Below are positions 10,739 to 20,939 of a DNA stretch of 64,000 nt, piece by piece. Made by a program: the position numbers and the translations under genes. The notes under the pieces were generated by a model, which saw only the letters and a list, made by a program, of their open reading frames with translations, did no database searches and was not told the DNA's origin. The DNA is from Metridium senile (taxonomy: Eukaryota; Cnidaria; Anthozoa; Actiniaria; Metridiidae), in NCBI GenBank assembly GCA_949775045.1, contig OX459104.1:13999476-14063475 (forward strand). Direction: 5' to 3'. Within the stretch, counting starts at the first letter, position 1; each line of letters begins with the position of its first letter.

Positions 10739-10925
10739 GTCAGGTGGCTTATCACAGAATTTGGGCTCAATCGTGACACGAGTGATACAAGCATGAAATT
10801 TGGCACATAGATTGCTGTTACCCTACTAATCAATATTAGAAGGGGTGCCCAAGTCAAACGAGCCAGGGGTCAGGGTTAGGGGGATTTTAAATATCGAAAA
10901 AAATAGGATTTGGGCTTCCTGTGGT
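10739..10925 (+). repeat. Inner terminal inverted repeat, left arm
   Basis: Matches the inverse of 17474-17651 with only a few differences. Shared blocks include 'gtgacacgagtgatacaagc', 'gaaggggtgcccaagtcaaa' and 'ataggatttgggcttcctgt'. Immediately upstream is a TATC/TATG microsatellite (10699-10735). Confidence 0.9.
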
Positions 10926-11128
10926 TTTTATTTAAAACGACGTTTTCGTTCAATTATAGCCACAAATAAATTGCTGTTACCCTACTTATCAATATTAGAA
11001 GGGGTGCCCAAGTCAAACGAGCCAGGGGTCAGAGTTAGGGGGATTTTAAATATCCAAAAAATAGGATTTGGGCTTCCTGTGGTTTTTATTTAAAACGAAG
11101 TTTTCGTTCAATTATAGGCACAAATGAA
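10811..11128 (+). repeat. 159-bp subterminal tandem duplication
   Basis: The segment from 'attgctgttaccctact' to 'caattata' occurs twice, at 10811-10969 and 10970-11128. Only the left side of the element has the duplication; the right arm has one copy. Confidence 0.9.
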
Positions 11129-11275
11129 GTTTTATATCATCATAATCTAACTCTTGGTTACACAAAATTACTTTGTTTGCATGAAAGTAACTATGAGAAG
11201 CTATATATGTATCGTATGTAATTAGTTCCCACTCTCCACTCGGTCAAACATACCGAAAGTTTTTACCCAATTACG

Positions 11276-11281
11276 TTTATT
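11276..11281 (-). terminator. Polyadenylation signal AATAAA
   Basis: The minus strand has AATAAA about 34 nt after the stop of the 1507-codon gene. It lies inside the left terminal repeat boundary. Confidence 0.55.
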
Positions 11282-11314
11282 TGAGCAGTTTATGTGACCC
11301 ATAGATGAATTAGA

Positions 11315-14300
11315 TTAATTTTTACTTAGTTCTTGGCAAGAGCATTTGCACAATGGCGTGCACTTTAACTTCTCTTTTGCACACTTGCACCGAGTGCAAG
11401 CCTTTTTACAAGAGCACTTAATAAGCTCCCTACAGACCGCAGACACTTGAGGGATGGTCATCCAAACCGGTTTCCACTGTCCATTTTCTTCTTTGACCCA
11501 GGAGTAATCTGATGGGGCAGGAACATCCTGCATTGGCAGGTCTGATGATGTCCAAATACCGGCCTGATAAATTGCCCTGCGAGCATGTTGGAGAAGTGCG
11601 TCCTAGATAGAAATAATAAATATAATCAAACAACGGACCAAGAAGAAGGAGTAATGAAAAGAAATTAACAACATTTAGCAAAAAATAAACCTTATTCCAA
11701 AATGGCTGACTGGCCCTTGATGTCTTGTTCTCATGAAATTATTCTTTTCTTTTAAATTCACCCAAGCTCAAACACAAAAGAATAATTTCATGAGAGTGAG
11801 GCAACAAGGGGCAATGGAACAAAAGGTCGCCATTTTGGAATAAGGTGTACTATGGTGATTATGAAATTCAAAATAGATGTTATACTTGTGTTGGTGGAAT
11901 GTTTTCCAGATCTCTGTTCCGTTTTGAGAATAAACTCATCCTAGCCTCATTGACTGACTCCAGAGGGCTTGACTTGTCATACATTATCACAGTCATTCTT
12001 TCAAGGCTCTTGAAACTGTCTGAGGTGATTGTGAGAGGTTCAAAGGGGTGTCTGGAAATGTGCTCTAATACTGGAGTCACCTGGTTGTTCACTTCCCATG
12101 CTTTCCATGCAGTCACCTTTCCGATTCCAAAGAATTGCGAAGTGCAGTCGCATCCAGTGAAAGAGTGGAACACGGGTAATGCCCTCGCTTTGGCTTCTCC
12201 GAGAGTAGAACAGATTCGGTTGATGTTGATAAACGAGAAATGGCGCCCCATGCCAAATGCCACCCACACTTTTGCATGTTCGTTGAAGGACAAGAGGTCA
12301 TGGAGCTTACCAACAAGGATAACTACAACGTCAGTATCAACAGTCCTAACTAGGATTGTCTCAGCACCCCCCTCCAAAGCATGACGTGCATGTACGACAA
12401 TACGAGTATCCGCTTCTTCGTGATCACACTGGCCCATACTCATTGGAGAACCAAGAGATACTACAGATGTTCCTAAAAAGACAAAATAACTATCTATAAC
12501 ACCTAAAAAGTAACTTTGTATTGAGAGCAAGTATGCGGCAAAAACTGTATACGCCTTTGAACAAGCAACACAAAAAAAACCATGACATGTAACATGTTCA
12601 ATTCTGTTTTGCTATACCGTTTGAAATATTGTGTCTGTTATTAAAAACTGTCATCGCACTATAATGTCACTAAACATAGTTTGACAAATGAAAGAGTAAA
12701 ATCAACATATAATTATTTACCCGAGGTAACATATAATGCTTTGTCGATAGGATGCAGTGAAGTCGACACTCTTGATGTTAGGTAGGAAAATAGCTCGGAC
12801 TTGTTGTCAGGGTCACGGAGAAACATCAACCAATTCTTTGGAATCTTCGTTGGACCAGCAACTTTCCTCCGGGTTCCTTGCCCTCGATGTTCTCGCGTGG
12901 CGTTCTTTAAGCTGTCTTGAAGGTAAGTGTCCCAAACAATATCGATGCGCTGGCAGGTTTGAAGCTGCTGCTGGATATGTGGAATAAAGACTTTAACTGC
13001 GTAATCGTCAAACGTTGAAGCCTCGACAGTCGGGAGACTGTGTACAACGACGGACCCATCGAGTATTTTACAGTCAAAGTGTCTTGGTACAGCATCGTTA
13101 TCACAACAGCTGCTTGGCTTTAGACATTTCAAGAGGTCAGATTTGGAGCTTGGAAGCCTGATGTTGCCATACTCGGAGAGTGCGGGTGGGAATGACTGAA
13201 CCTCGTGGCTAAAAAATTCATCCATGTCGCCTTCACGGTTTTGCAAAGCTACATATAACTGCGCAAACATGTTCAAGTTGCTCTTAAGGACAGCAATCTT
13301 CTTTCCTTGCTTGGAAATTGTCTTCTTAAGGTTCTTGTGAAATAGTGGAAGGTTGTTCTTCTTGATTGGCTCTTGGATTGGCCTTGTCCGATTCTTGATA
13401 ACCTCATTGACATACGCCTTATACTGATCTTGTCCAATTTGGTCAAGACTCCTGACTGATTCAATTACCCTGTCATCCACGCAGTCCCTGCCATCGATGG
13501 TAACCAGTTCCGGGAAGTCGTCAAGAAACGGATTTCCGATTCTTCTCACAACATCACAAAGATTATTCACTTGGCGATGGAAGGTTTTTTGGGCAGCCTT
13601 ACCGCACTCATGGTTCTGCAAATTCTTTGGGTTGTCGGGATTTTGACTTGTCAGGAATTGGTCTTCAAATTGGAGAATGATTCTGGATAATTCAGGGCCA
13701 GAGAGCATCCATCGCCTATATAAAAAAGAAATTGCACACATTTGTTTGCATGTCACGATGATGGTAACTATGCTTGCAAAGTTATCTATAGGATCTTAAC
13801 AGTTGTGATAAAATGTACTCCGATGAAGGACTTTATAGGATGTTAAGTTTATTCCTTTTACGTCCCGAAAGAAGAGATTATATCTCTTTAAAAAGCAATT
13901 TAATGAGAACACTATGAAAAGAGTATTTTAAAATTGTATTCGTCCAACTTTCTTCCCCCCACTCCGTTATAGAATTGCTAAGAAAATTCCTATTCCTAAA
14001 ATGCCTATTTTTGGTACATACCTGAATGCAACAGGGTTCTCAGTCAAACCAACAGCACCACCAGAACCTTTAACCATTTTATTTGCCTGTTCGTGGACTT
14101 GGTCCAGCGGCATTGATGAGAACCTTTTGCCGGTCTTTGATAATACCCAGTGATGGTTGTCTTGAAATTCACGCTTTAAGGATTCGGGGAGGGATTTCAT
14201 ATCTTTGATGTGGACTGGGACCCAGCGGGCGTAATTTGTGTGATCCAATGCAAAAAAGAGTGGTGTGAGGAGCTCCAGTACATCCACAAAAAGAGCAAAA

Positions 14301-16899
14301 TCTCGCTCTCTATGCGCTCTAACTAACATGAGAACCAATGTCTCGTACTTCATAACTAACTCCCAGAAGAAGAATGTTGGACTTCTCTTTCTCATAGAAT
14401 CTTCCCATTCGCTAAAGGAAGTGCCATCTGTGACGTATGTTGCAAAGGCTTCATTCTTCAAGTTGTGCAAGGCCAGCAAGGTAACTTGGTGAGCATGCCT
14501 GCCAATAACAGAAATGTCATATTAAATTATCAAGTGCTCCAGCGCTTTTTGCTTTGGAACATTCACTAAACATTCTGAGACTTGAACAAAGCTGTTGGTG
14601 TACTGAAAGATGATATAAACATATAATCTACTCGCATAAACTATTACTTTCTTGCAGCAGAACGACAAAAACGTAAAACATTTAAATTATCATAACAGAA
14701 AATCAGAGCAAACATTGCTTACCTTGTTCTAGTAAGATGGGAGGCCTTGAGTAAACTTTGCGCTATCCCAGATGAAGTGACCTCTGCTTCGGTGAGAATG
14801 GATGTCCATCCGCTACCTTCAAGGATGTCGCCGATTGTACACCAGCTTGCCATCTCCAGATGGAGGCCGCCAAACATGATAGCAAAGGTGTCTTCTCCAT
14901 ATTCGTCAGGCCACTTCCACTGAAGAGCTTTAGCAATCGCATACAACGGTTGATCTAAAGTAATGACAGATACTTGACCTGGGTTGAGAAACGCTGTTAC
15001 CTCACGTATTACGTCCATTCCATGCTTTATCATTGCGGGGGAGTCAGCCTTCTCGTAGAACAATGGAAGAAGTGCAGTTAAAGCAGGTGGATCATTGGTG
15101 TCTTGCTGGTTGCCAGAGTGATATGCGGCCCACGCAATAGCATCTTCAGCGCATATGTCATTGTTGTTAAGCTTAGCTGACGCATGATTTAACCACTCAG
15201 CTTCTTGGTGCTTTGCGTCGTCGACGCTAACGTTCACTTGTAGTGGTGTTATGTTACAGGGCGGAATAGAGACTGTACCAGTGTTTAGGGCTACGGCAGG
15301 GACGGTTGTATAACTTTCTGGCAAATCTTGTTCTGTTTCAGCTGGCGACATCACCAGTGGAGGTCTTAATTCTCCAGGTGCATTTTCTGCCGGGAACTGG
15401 AAGATACTGATACCTGTCCCATGAAAAGATGATACTGATGTTGTTGAACTAGGATTGTGATCTATGTTGTCTAAGGCACCAACTGTAAAAATTCCTTTCC
15501 GAAGACTTGCAGGTGACACACATCCATCCTCCTTGTAACGCTGACACAGTGATTTGGCTAGCTGTTCCTCAATTTCAATTATTCGATCATATGACACTGA
15601 AATGCCTAGCTGATACATTTTCTCAATGAGTGTTTTGCATCGCGTCGAGCTGTGTATGCAAAGTCCAACATAAAGAGGAAGGGGTGGCTCCCTAGACGCT
15701 ACATGACGAGAATAAGTCGTTTTTGTCTTGTACAATCTTTTTTTGGAGTTGAAGATTATCGTCTCACAGACAGTAAGGCATGCTTGACTATCATTCTTCT
15801 CTGGTGACTTAATATCAAGCCCATTTAGAATCATAGATATCAAAGACCTAAGGCTAGATGGTAGATAGCTGGACTGACAGTTCGTTGGGAAGCACCCAGA
15901 AAAGGTGAAACTTTCATGACTAAATATGTCCTTCCTCACAATTGCTGCAGCTCTCGCCAGGGTCTCAGCTTCCTCAGAGAAGTTACGTTTCAAAGCATCT
16001 TTCAGGAGATTGCTTATTGCCTCGCCAAAAATGAGAATGGTGTTTTTACCATCGCTTTGTTCTTGAAGAGCTCCATTGTAATGTTCAAGCAACGCTTTCT
16101 TTAATCTTGTTTTGTTGATTGATTTTTCAATACCCAGATATTCTAGCCTCTGGACGTACAGTGACGAAACCTCTGAAAGCTTGAACATATGAACACCATC
16201 ATCCACACATTGATCAATGTATTCTACCAGCTCCACAAAAGCTACAGATTCGTCCAATTTTGTATCGTCGAGTCCATCATTTGAGTCCCGCGTTTTCTGT
16301 GCACAGAATGACCTGTACTGATTCCTCAGCGTGATTAAACATTTCAAATGGTATTTTGCTTCTATTGCGATTAAATCGCCTTCTGACATACGTCCCAGTA
16401 ATTCAAAGTTGCTAAGTTCAAGAGCCATATGACGAATGTTTTTGTCAGTTTCAAGCATAGAAAAACACCTAAGTCTACCATTCTCGTCGCCTTTGCAGCA
16501 AAACAGACATTCTAAACGTTGATCTTCGTGGACGGATTCACGTTTTCTACATTTCACACTTCTCATTTCAGGTCTTTCCTTTTCATCGACAGCTGCCATG
16601 GCATCTCTCTTTCTATTTACACTGTTCTCAGCTTTCTTAAACTTCGAAATACTGAACTTCAAACGACAAGACTTATGCCAAGAGGCGTTATTGCGACACA
16701 GACATTCAACATCTACATCGTTATCAAACTGCAGTTGTACAGGGGATAAATTTGCTTGTTTAAAGACGCCAACGTTCTCAAGAAATGTTGTATATACCTG
16801 GCGGTTTCTTTCAAGGGAATCATTTCCGTTCAAAGGACACTTAACAGCCTCATTTGTGGACTCTTGGCAAATGATGCATTTCTTCCAATCAAATGGCAT
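11315..16899 (-). CDS. Large zinc-finger/PIN-like/Cys-rich protein, five coding exons
   Basis: Coding exons (minus): 16899-14723, 14498-14022, 13715-12721, 12472-11886 and 11602-11315. All introns are GT-AG and lengths sum to 4524 nt, exactly 1508 codons with stop, all phases agreeing. Start chosen at 16899: acceptor cttctag precedes it at 16919-16920, and a non-coding exon ends at 17064 with donor gtaagt. Protein, in order: C8-x2-C11 ... C66, C68, H75, C78, then a second CLFCC...HLKC module (tandem treble-clef-like zinc sites); a long middle region with SHLTRTRHAHQVT at the exon 1/2 junction; EPIKKNNLPLF in exon 3; in exon 4 HEEADTR (1234-1240), TVDTDVV (1260-1266) and TGCDCTSQFFGIGK (1322-1335). 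The acidic spacing and GCD...GIGK resemble FEN/XRN-type PIN nucleases. The C-terminus has ~9 Cys in CxC pattern. Nuclease activity is inferred; a DNA-transposon role is possible from the flanking repeats. I recall uncharacterised homologues in cnidarians but could not search. Confidence 0.85.
11689..11846. mobile_element. MITE in intron 5 of the large gene
   Basis: Inverted ends 'ACCTTATTCCAAAATGGC' and long arms ('aataatttcatgaga' and its inverse) fill over half of the 283-bp intron between the last two coding exons (11603-11885). Splice sites lie outside the element, so the gene is not broken. Confidence 0.85.
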
Positions 16900-17274
16900 G
16901 GTATATTCAGTGTTTTTTCTAGAAGACAAAAACGTTTTATTTTTGTTATAAAGGATCATTATTTCTTTAAAAACATAATATGACTCTTTCAGGATTTGTA
17001 AAAGAAAAGAAACACATTATATAGAATCTTTAAAAAGCAAATGGAATTGCATTTGATACTTACCAAAAACCTGACTGTTCGAGTAAAGTTGAGTTAATTC
17101 GCGGCAAAAGTTATACAATTCTTGTTAAAATGCTACATCTGAAGGGCATTAAATCATTCCAATTAATACAAATAGATTTTCATTTTACTTTCCATTCAAG
17201 ATTTCTAGTGTATTTTGATTCTTTACTGTAATTTTAGCTCAATTACCTTGGTTACTTGCAGTCCAGCTAGTGTA

Positions 17275-17300
17275 ACATGGGCGCCGCCATCTTGGAAACC
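17275..17300 (-). promoter_or_regulatory. Probable core promoter / start region of the large gene
   Basis: The minus strand reads 'CCAAGATGGCGGC', the YY1-type initiator-proximal motif of many TATA-less genes. It lies about 210 bp upstream of the donor that ends the non-coding exon (17064). The ATG inside it opens only a short frame. It lies inside the right terminal repeat, so the whole transcription unit would be within the element. Confidence 0.45.
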
Positions 17301-17473
17301 GAGTAGGGCATGGAACCGAGCCTTTTTAGTTTTCCTTTAATATTTTCTATTTAAAAGCTATTTTTTAAAGAAAATACATCGGGAATGTGTAAGAGGTGCT
17401 TATTAGCAAATTGAACTTAGTTTTTACTGGATTGTTACGTATTCTCGTCAACGAGAGCGGAAAAGTATATTTG

Positions 17474-17651
17474 TACCACAGGAAGCCCAAATCCTATTTT
17501 TTTCGATATTTAAAATCCCCCTAACCCTGACCCCTGGCTCGTTTGACTTGGGCACCCCTTCTAATATTGATTAGTAGGGTAACAGCAATTTATGTGCTAA
17601 ATTTCATGCTTGTATCACTCGTGTCACGATCAAATCGCTAAGCCACCTGAC
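17474..17651 (-). repeat. Inner terminal inverted repeat, right arm
   Basis: The inverse of 10739-10925, ending CCTGAC followed by TA. It shares the 'accacaggaagcccaaat' edge and the 'cctgacccctggctcgttt' core. Confidence 0.9.
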
Positions 17652-17653
17652 TA

Positions 17654-19397
17654 TATGTATCATGTCGCGTTTTGACCACCGGAAGTCCAAATAATTGTAA
17701 GGTTCGAACCGGAAATAATCAAAGATCAGTATTCTATTATTTCGTCATATGACGTCATACCTTACGTGGGCTCCCTGTGTAAATACGTCACTACCTACCC
17801 CACCCCACTTGTAACTTACCCCACCATAGGGGTCACGTTCTAACGTCACAAAGCTATTCTTACTATGTAGTCTATGTGTAAGTTTAAAATTTATACCCCA
17901 AATAATCGTTCTAACTTCCCATGTGGGACACTTCACGATATAATCGCAAATAAAAGTTATCACCAACAACGACTGCATACTTATTATTAATAACGTAAAA
18001 AATGGTGTATCCTTTCTAATTTTAAGTTTTTAAGCGAAATTATTTATAAATGGGAGAGGTCACTAAATCAGATATTCGATCCTTCGCGCATGCTCAGAAT
18101 GATTGAGGAGTCTAACAACTCAAAAAAAGACAAGTAAAAATAACAAAAACAAACATACTACATTGTAGATAATTTTTTATGAATTTGTTTACGTTGAATT
18201 TTAAAACGTGCACCCAGACACGGCTTAAAAACGGCTAACTCGTTCAAAGCACGAGGTATTGCACAACAGGAAGCCCAAATACCACAGGAAGCCCAAGCAA
18301 ATCGCCATCTTGGATTTGAACACGAATGTATTCGGATTTCTCGTACTTCTACATCGATTTACTCTTCCAAATCAGCGTTGGCTTTGGGTATATGGTTTGC
18401 TCAAGACATTATACAATTGCTAGCTGTTATTTTCTAACGTTTTTACGGAAAGAGGTTTTCTAAAACATGTCAATATCAGACCGTTTTTGATACTCGAGCC
18501 AACTCGATCCTCGAATTCTCAGAAAGCAGATTGATCAGCAAGGTCAGGAGCCCAAGGTAGATAAAAACAACGACATGAAAGCTGGATTATTCCAATACAA
18601 ACTGCCATCAAAGCAAACAAGTAACTATTATATAATTATACTTTTTTTGATAAATATCAATATTTTCAAAACATATAAATTCATCTTTTTAACAGTTAAT
18701 CTACATGTGCAATCGGCCTTCATATAAACATCGCCCAGAACACCTTAAATCGCCTAACATCGCCTAACATCGCCTAAGAATTTAAGAGCTTTTTGCTAAA
18801 ATCGCCTAACATGGCCTTATTATGATGGAATTTATCGAGAAATCGTCCCTGCTATAAACAGAAGCTACTTTTTAAACATCCTTTCATAATGCTATGGAAT
18901 TGATTCACAACCAGTTACAAAGGACGAAGCTGTTGCTACTGGATATTTAATTAACAGTATTGTATTAGCATTCTTCAAGAGTACAATACAGCGCACTAAA
19001 AGTCAAGACAACAACAGTATAATACTTTAGTGATGTTTAGGGTAAATATTTTGCTTCTTGTAATTATTTTTTTGTATTTTTGATTAAAATAACGAGATTA
19101 TCTGTCAATATTTTAATTTTGTTGACTACTATAAGCTCCTACAAGGTTCAGATCCGCGATTGAAACTGGCGATTGCCGAGAGCTAGCTTAGCTTCTTGCA
19201 AACTTTTAAGTTAAACCTCAACTTTGGCAAGTGATAGTTAATGATATTAAAGAGTCTAAACGTGGTTTTGGCATTATCAAATTTAAGACATCACTTTGCT
19301 GTGCAGCTAAACCAAGAGCTCGTAGGCTCTCTGTGTTCATTTTCTTTTGTTGCACTGTAGCCCGACTACACGCTCAATAGAGCGTCTAGTTATGAAT
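17654..19397. other. Gene-free flank between inner and outer right repeats
   Basis: No supported gene. It contains two extra copies of the terminal motif edge 'cacaggaagcccaa' (about 18265-18298) and a cluster of 'atcgcctaac' repeats at 18735-18810. The frame at 17745-17978 (-) has no recognisable domain. Confidence 0.5.
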
Positions 19398-19508
19398 AAT
19401 TCGCCGCTTCGGTGATTTCTACCCATGCTACCTTTCGGTCTAGTCGCGTACACTTGAAGTCTATAAGAAAGCCTATAAGAACGACCATGTTTTTTAAATT
19501 GACTGTAT
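19398..19508 (-). repeat. Outer inverted repeat, right arm
   Basis: The inverse of 10504-10594, with an extra insertion of about 15 bp. Beyond it the two flanks no longer match. Confidence 0.65.
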
Positions 19509-19784
19509 GTTCCCTCCCGGAAAGGTGACTGACGTCCACCAAAGCTCAACTCGTCTTGTAAATAGCGCTATATAAATCATTAAACTGTTATCATTAAGAT
19601 TAAAATTTTACGTTTTTCTTTGATGGTGTACGTAGTTGGTTGGGTTTGACTGTAAATCGCAGTAATATGTAGTGTTTGCGCGATATCTATACTATATGGA
19701 CGGACAGGCAATCGGCGATATAAAACGTCTAACACGTACAATTGTAATCATTCAATCAGCTATTTTAGTTCGTATTTAAATATT

Positions 19785-19970
19785 AAAAATGGAAACTAGC
19801 GAGTAAACTAGTATAGGCTGCGTCGGTGTTTGATATAAATGATAGGTAATAATATGAAATTTGTAACACCGTAAAAAATGTAAAAAATTTAAAAATTGTT
19901 TTAATAAAGTTAAATCAACATTTTTTACGGTGTTACAAATTTCATATTATTACCTATTAAATATTGAAAA
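19785..19970. mobile_element. MITE family D, palindromic copy
   Basis: 'aataatatgaaatttgtaac' and its inverse frame a short AT-rich loop. The left side carries the 'agtataggctgcgtcggtgt' end block shared with 7005-7040 and 25700-25750. Confidence 0.75.
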
Positions 19971-20039
19971 GGCCTACTCTATTTACTAGTTATATATAGT
20001 TATACTAGCTAGTTATAGTAAAGGGTAAATTAAAACTTC

Positions 20040-20420
20040 GGCTTTCGCCGGTTTGATCTGAAAACGCACCGATCGATTCGCGTCCACACTAACGTTTTGC
20101 TCCGTTTTCGACCGTCCACACTAGCTAATACGCTCAAAAACGATCGAAACGATGGCGTGGCGTAAGTACAGTTTGGCAATATGCGTATTCTCATGTGGTA
20201 CACTTGATGTAAGCGTTTTCATTTCGATACGTTTTCGACCGTCCATACTAATACGATATGTATGCGTTTTCATTCTGATCCACTTTCAAGAGCGTTTTCA
20301 AATCGATGCGGTTTCGATGATACGCTCAGCGTACAATGTAAACGGAAGGCCTAAACGGATCAAAATGTATACGTTTTCAAACTAAAACGCAAAAGTGTGG
20401 CCAGACGGGGCCTTAGTGGC
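20040..20420. repeat. CpG-containing dispersed repeat with 'gtccacacta' motif
   Basis: Repeated phrases 'gttttcgaccgtccacac' and 'acgctcaaaaacgatcg', with a partly inverted right end ('gcaaaagtgtggccagacg'). The frame 20152-20385 lies inside and is not supported as a gene. Confidence 0.45.
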
Positions 20421-20597
20421 ACTCAGGTGGTTTGTAATTCATTTGTGGTCTTGAAAAAAAAAATAGATCAGACATTTCTCTTTGATATTCCAAAGGCCAT
20501 AAGTTAAGTTTAAATAGTCTCACAATATATAATAACAACAACAATGACAATTATTTTTATTTGGACCTTGATGTTCACAAATGATTACTGATTAAGT

Positions 20598-20739
20598 ACT
20601 TATTGACTGAGTGGGAGGGCCGTACGGGAAAATATTTGTCTCGCGGTCATGACGTACGGACCGAGCGCAGCGAGGCCCGTACAAATGACCAAGAGCCAAA
20701 TATTTTTCCGTACGGCCCGACCTAACTCAGTCAATAAGT
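20598..20739. mobile_element. Fold-back element ending ACTTATTGACTGAGT
   Basis: The left arm ('acttattgactgagt', then 'gggccgtacgggaaaatatt') is inverted at the right end ('tttttccgtacggccc', then 'actcagtcaataagt'). Element length 142 bp. Confidence 0.85.
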
Positions 20740-20798
20740 TTTTTATCATATGACCCGTATATTTTGCCCGGCACGCGCCATTTTTTTGTGATTTTTTT

Positions 20799-20933
20799 AC
20801 GTGATTTTATTCGAAGGTTTTCTTAAGAGAGCGCACCGGGCAAAATACGGGTCATATGATAAATAACATTTATCATATGACCCGTATTTTGCCCGGTGCG
20901 CTCTCTTAAGAAAACCTTCGAATAAAATCACGT
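20799..20933. mobile_element. Near-perfect palindrome, ~65-bp arms
   Basis: Arms around 'gcgcaccgggcaaaatacgg' and its inverse are separated by about 6 bp. A partial third copy ('tcatatgacccgtatatttt') precedes it at about 20747. It is a strong cruciform former. Confidence 0.9.
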
Positions 20934-20939
20934 GATAGG

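Larger units (their letters stand above)
10739..17651. mobile_element. TIR-bounded 6.9-kb element carrying a 1507-aa gene
   Basis: The ends are inverted, near-identical copies of ~180 bp (10739-10925 and 17474-17651) beginning GTCAGGTGGCTTA, with TA immediately outside each end (10737-10738 and 17652-17653). A single complete transcription unit on the minus strand lies between them: probable start region near 17275-17300, non-coding exon ending at 17064, coding exons 16899 to 11315, AATAAA at 11276. This arrangement is what an autonomous cut-and-paste DNA transposon would show (inference). The internal protein is not a DDE transposase I recognise. Alternatively, an ordinary host gene may be flanked by two inverted dispersed repeats; pieces of the same terminal motif also occur near 18265-18300. 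Confidence 0.55.

Noticed and set aside
11430..11681. 83-codon minus-strand frame with a hydrophobic start
   Set aside because: Crosses the acceptor of the last coding exon and reads it in the wrong frame; the spliced frame continues exon 4 exactly.
11845..12384. 179-codon plus-strand frame
   Set aside because: Opposite strand of exon 4 of the large minus-strand gene, whose motifs and splice phases are coherent.
20152..20385. Possible first exon (ATG followed closely by GTAAGT)
   Set aside because: Lies within a dispersed repeat with 'gtccacacta' motifs; no downstream exon recognised.
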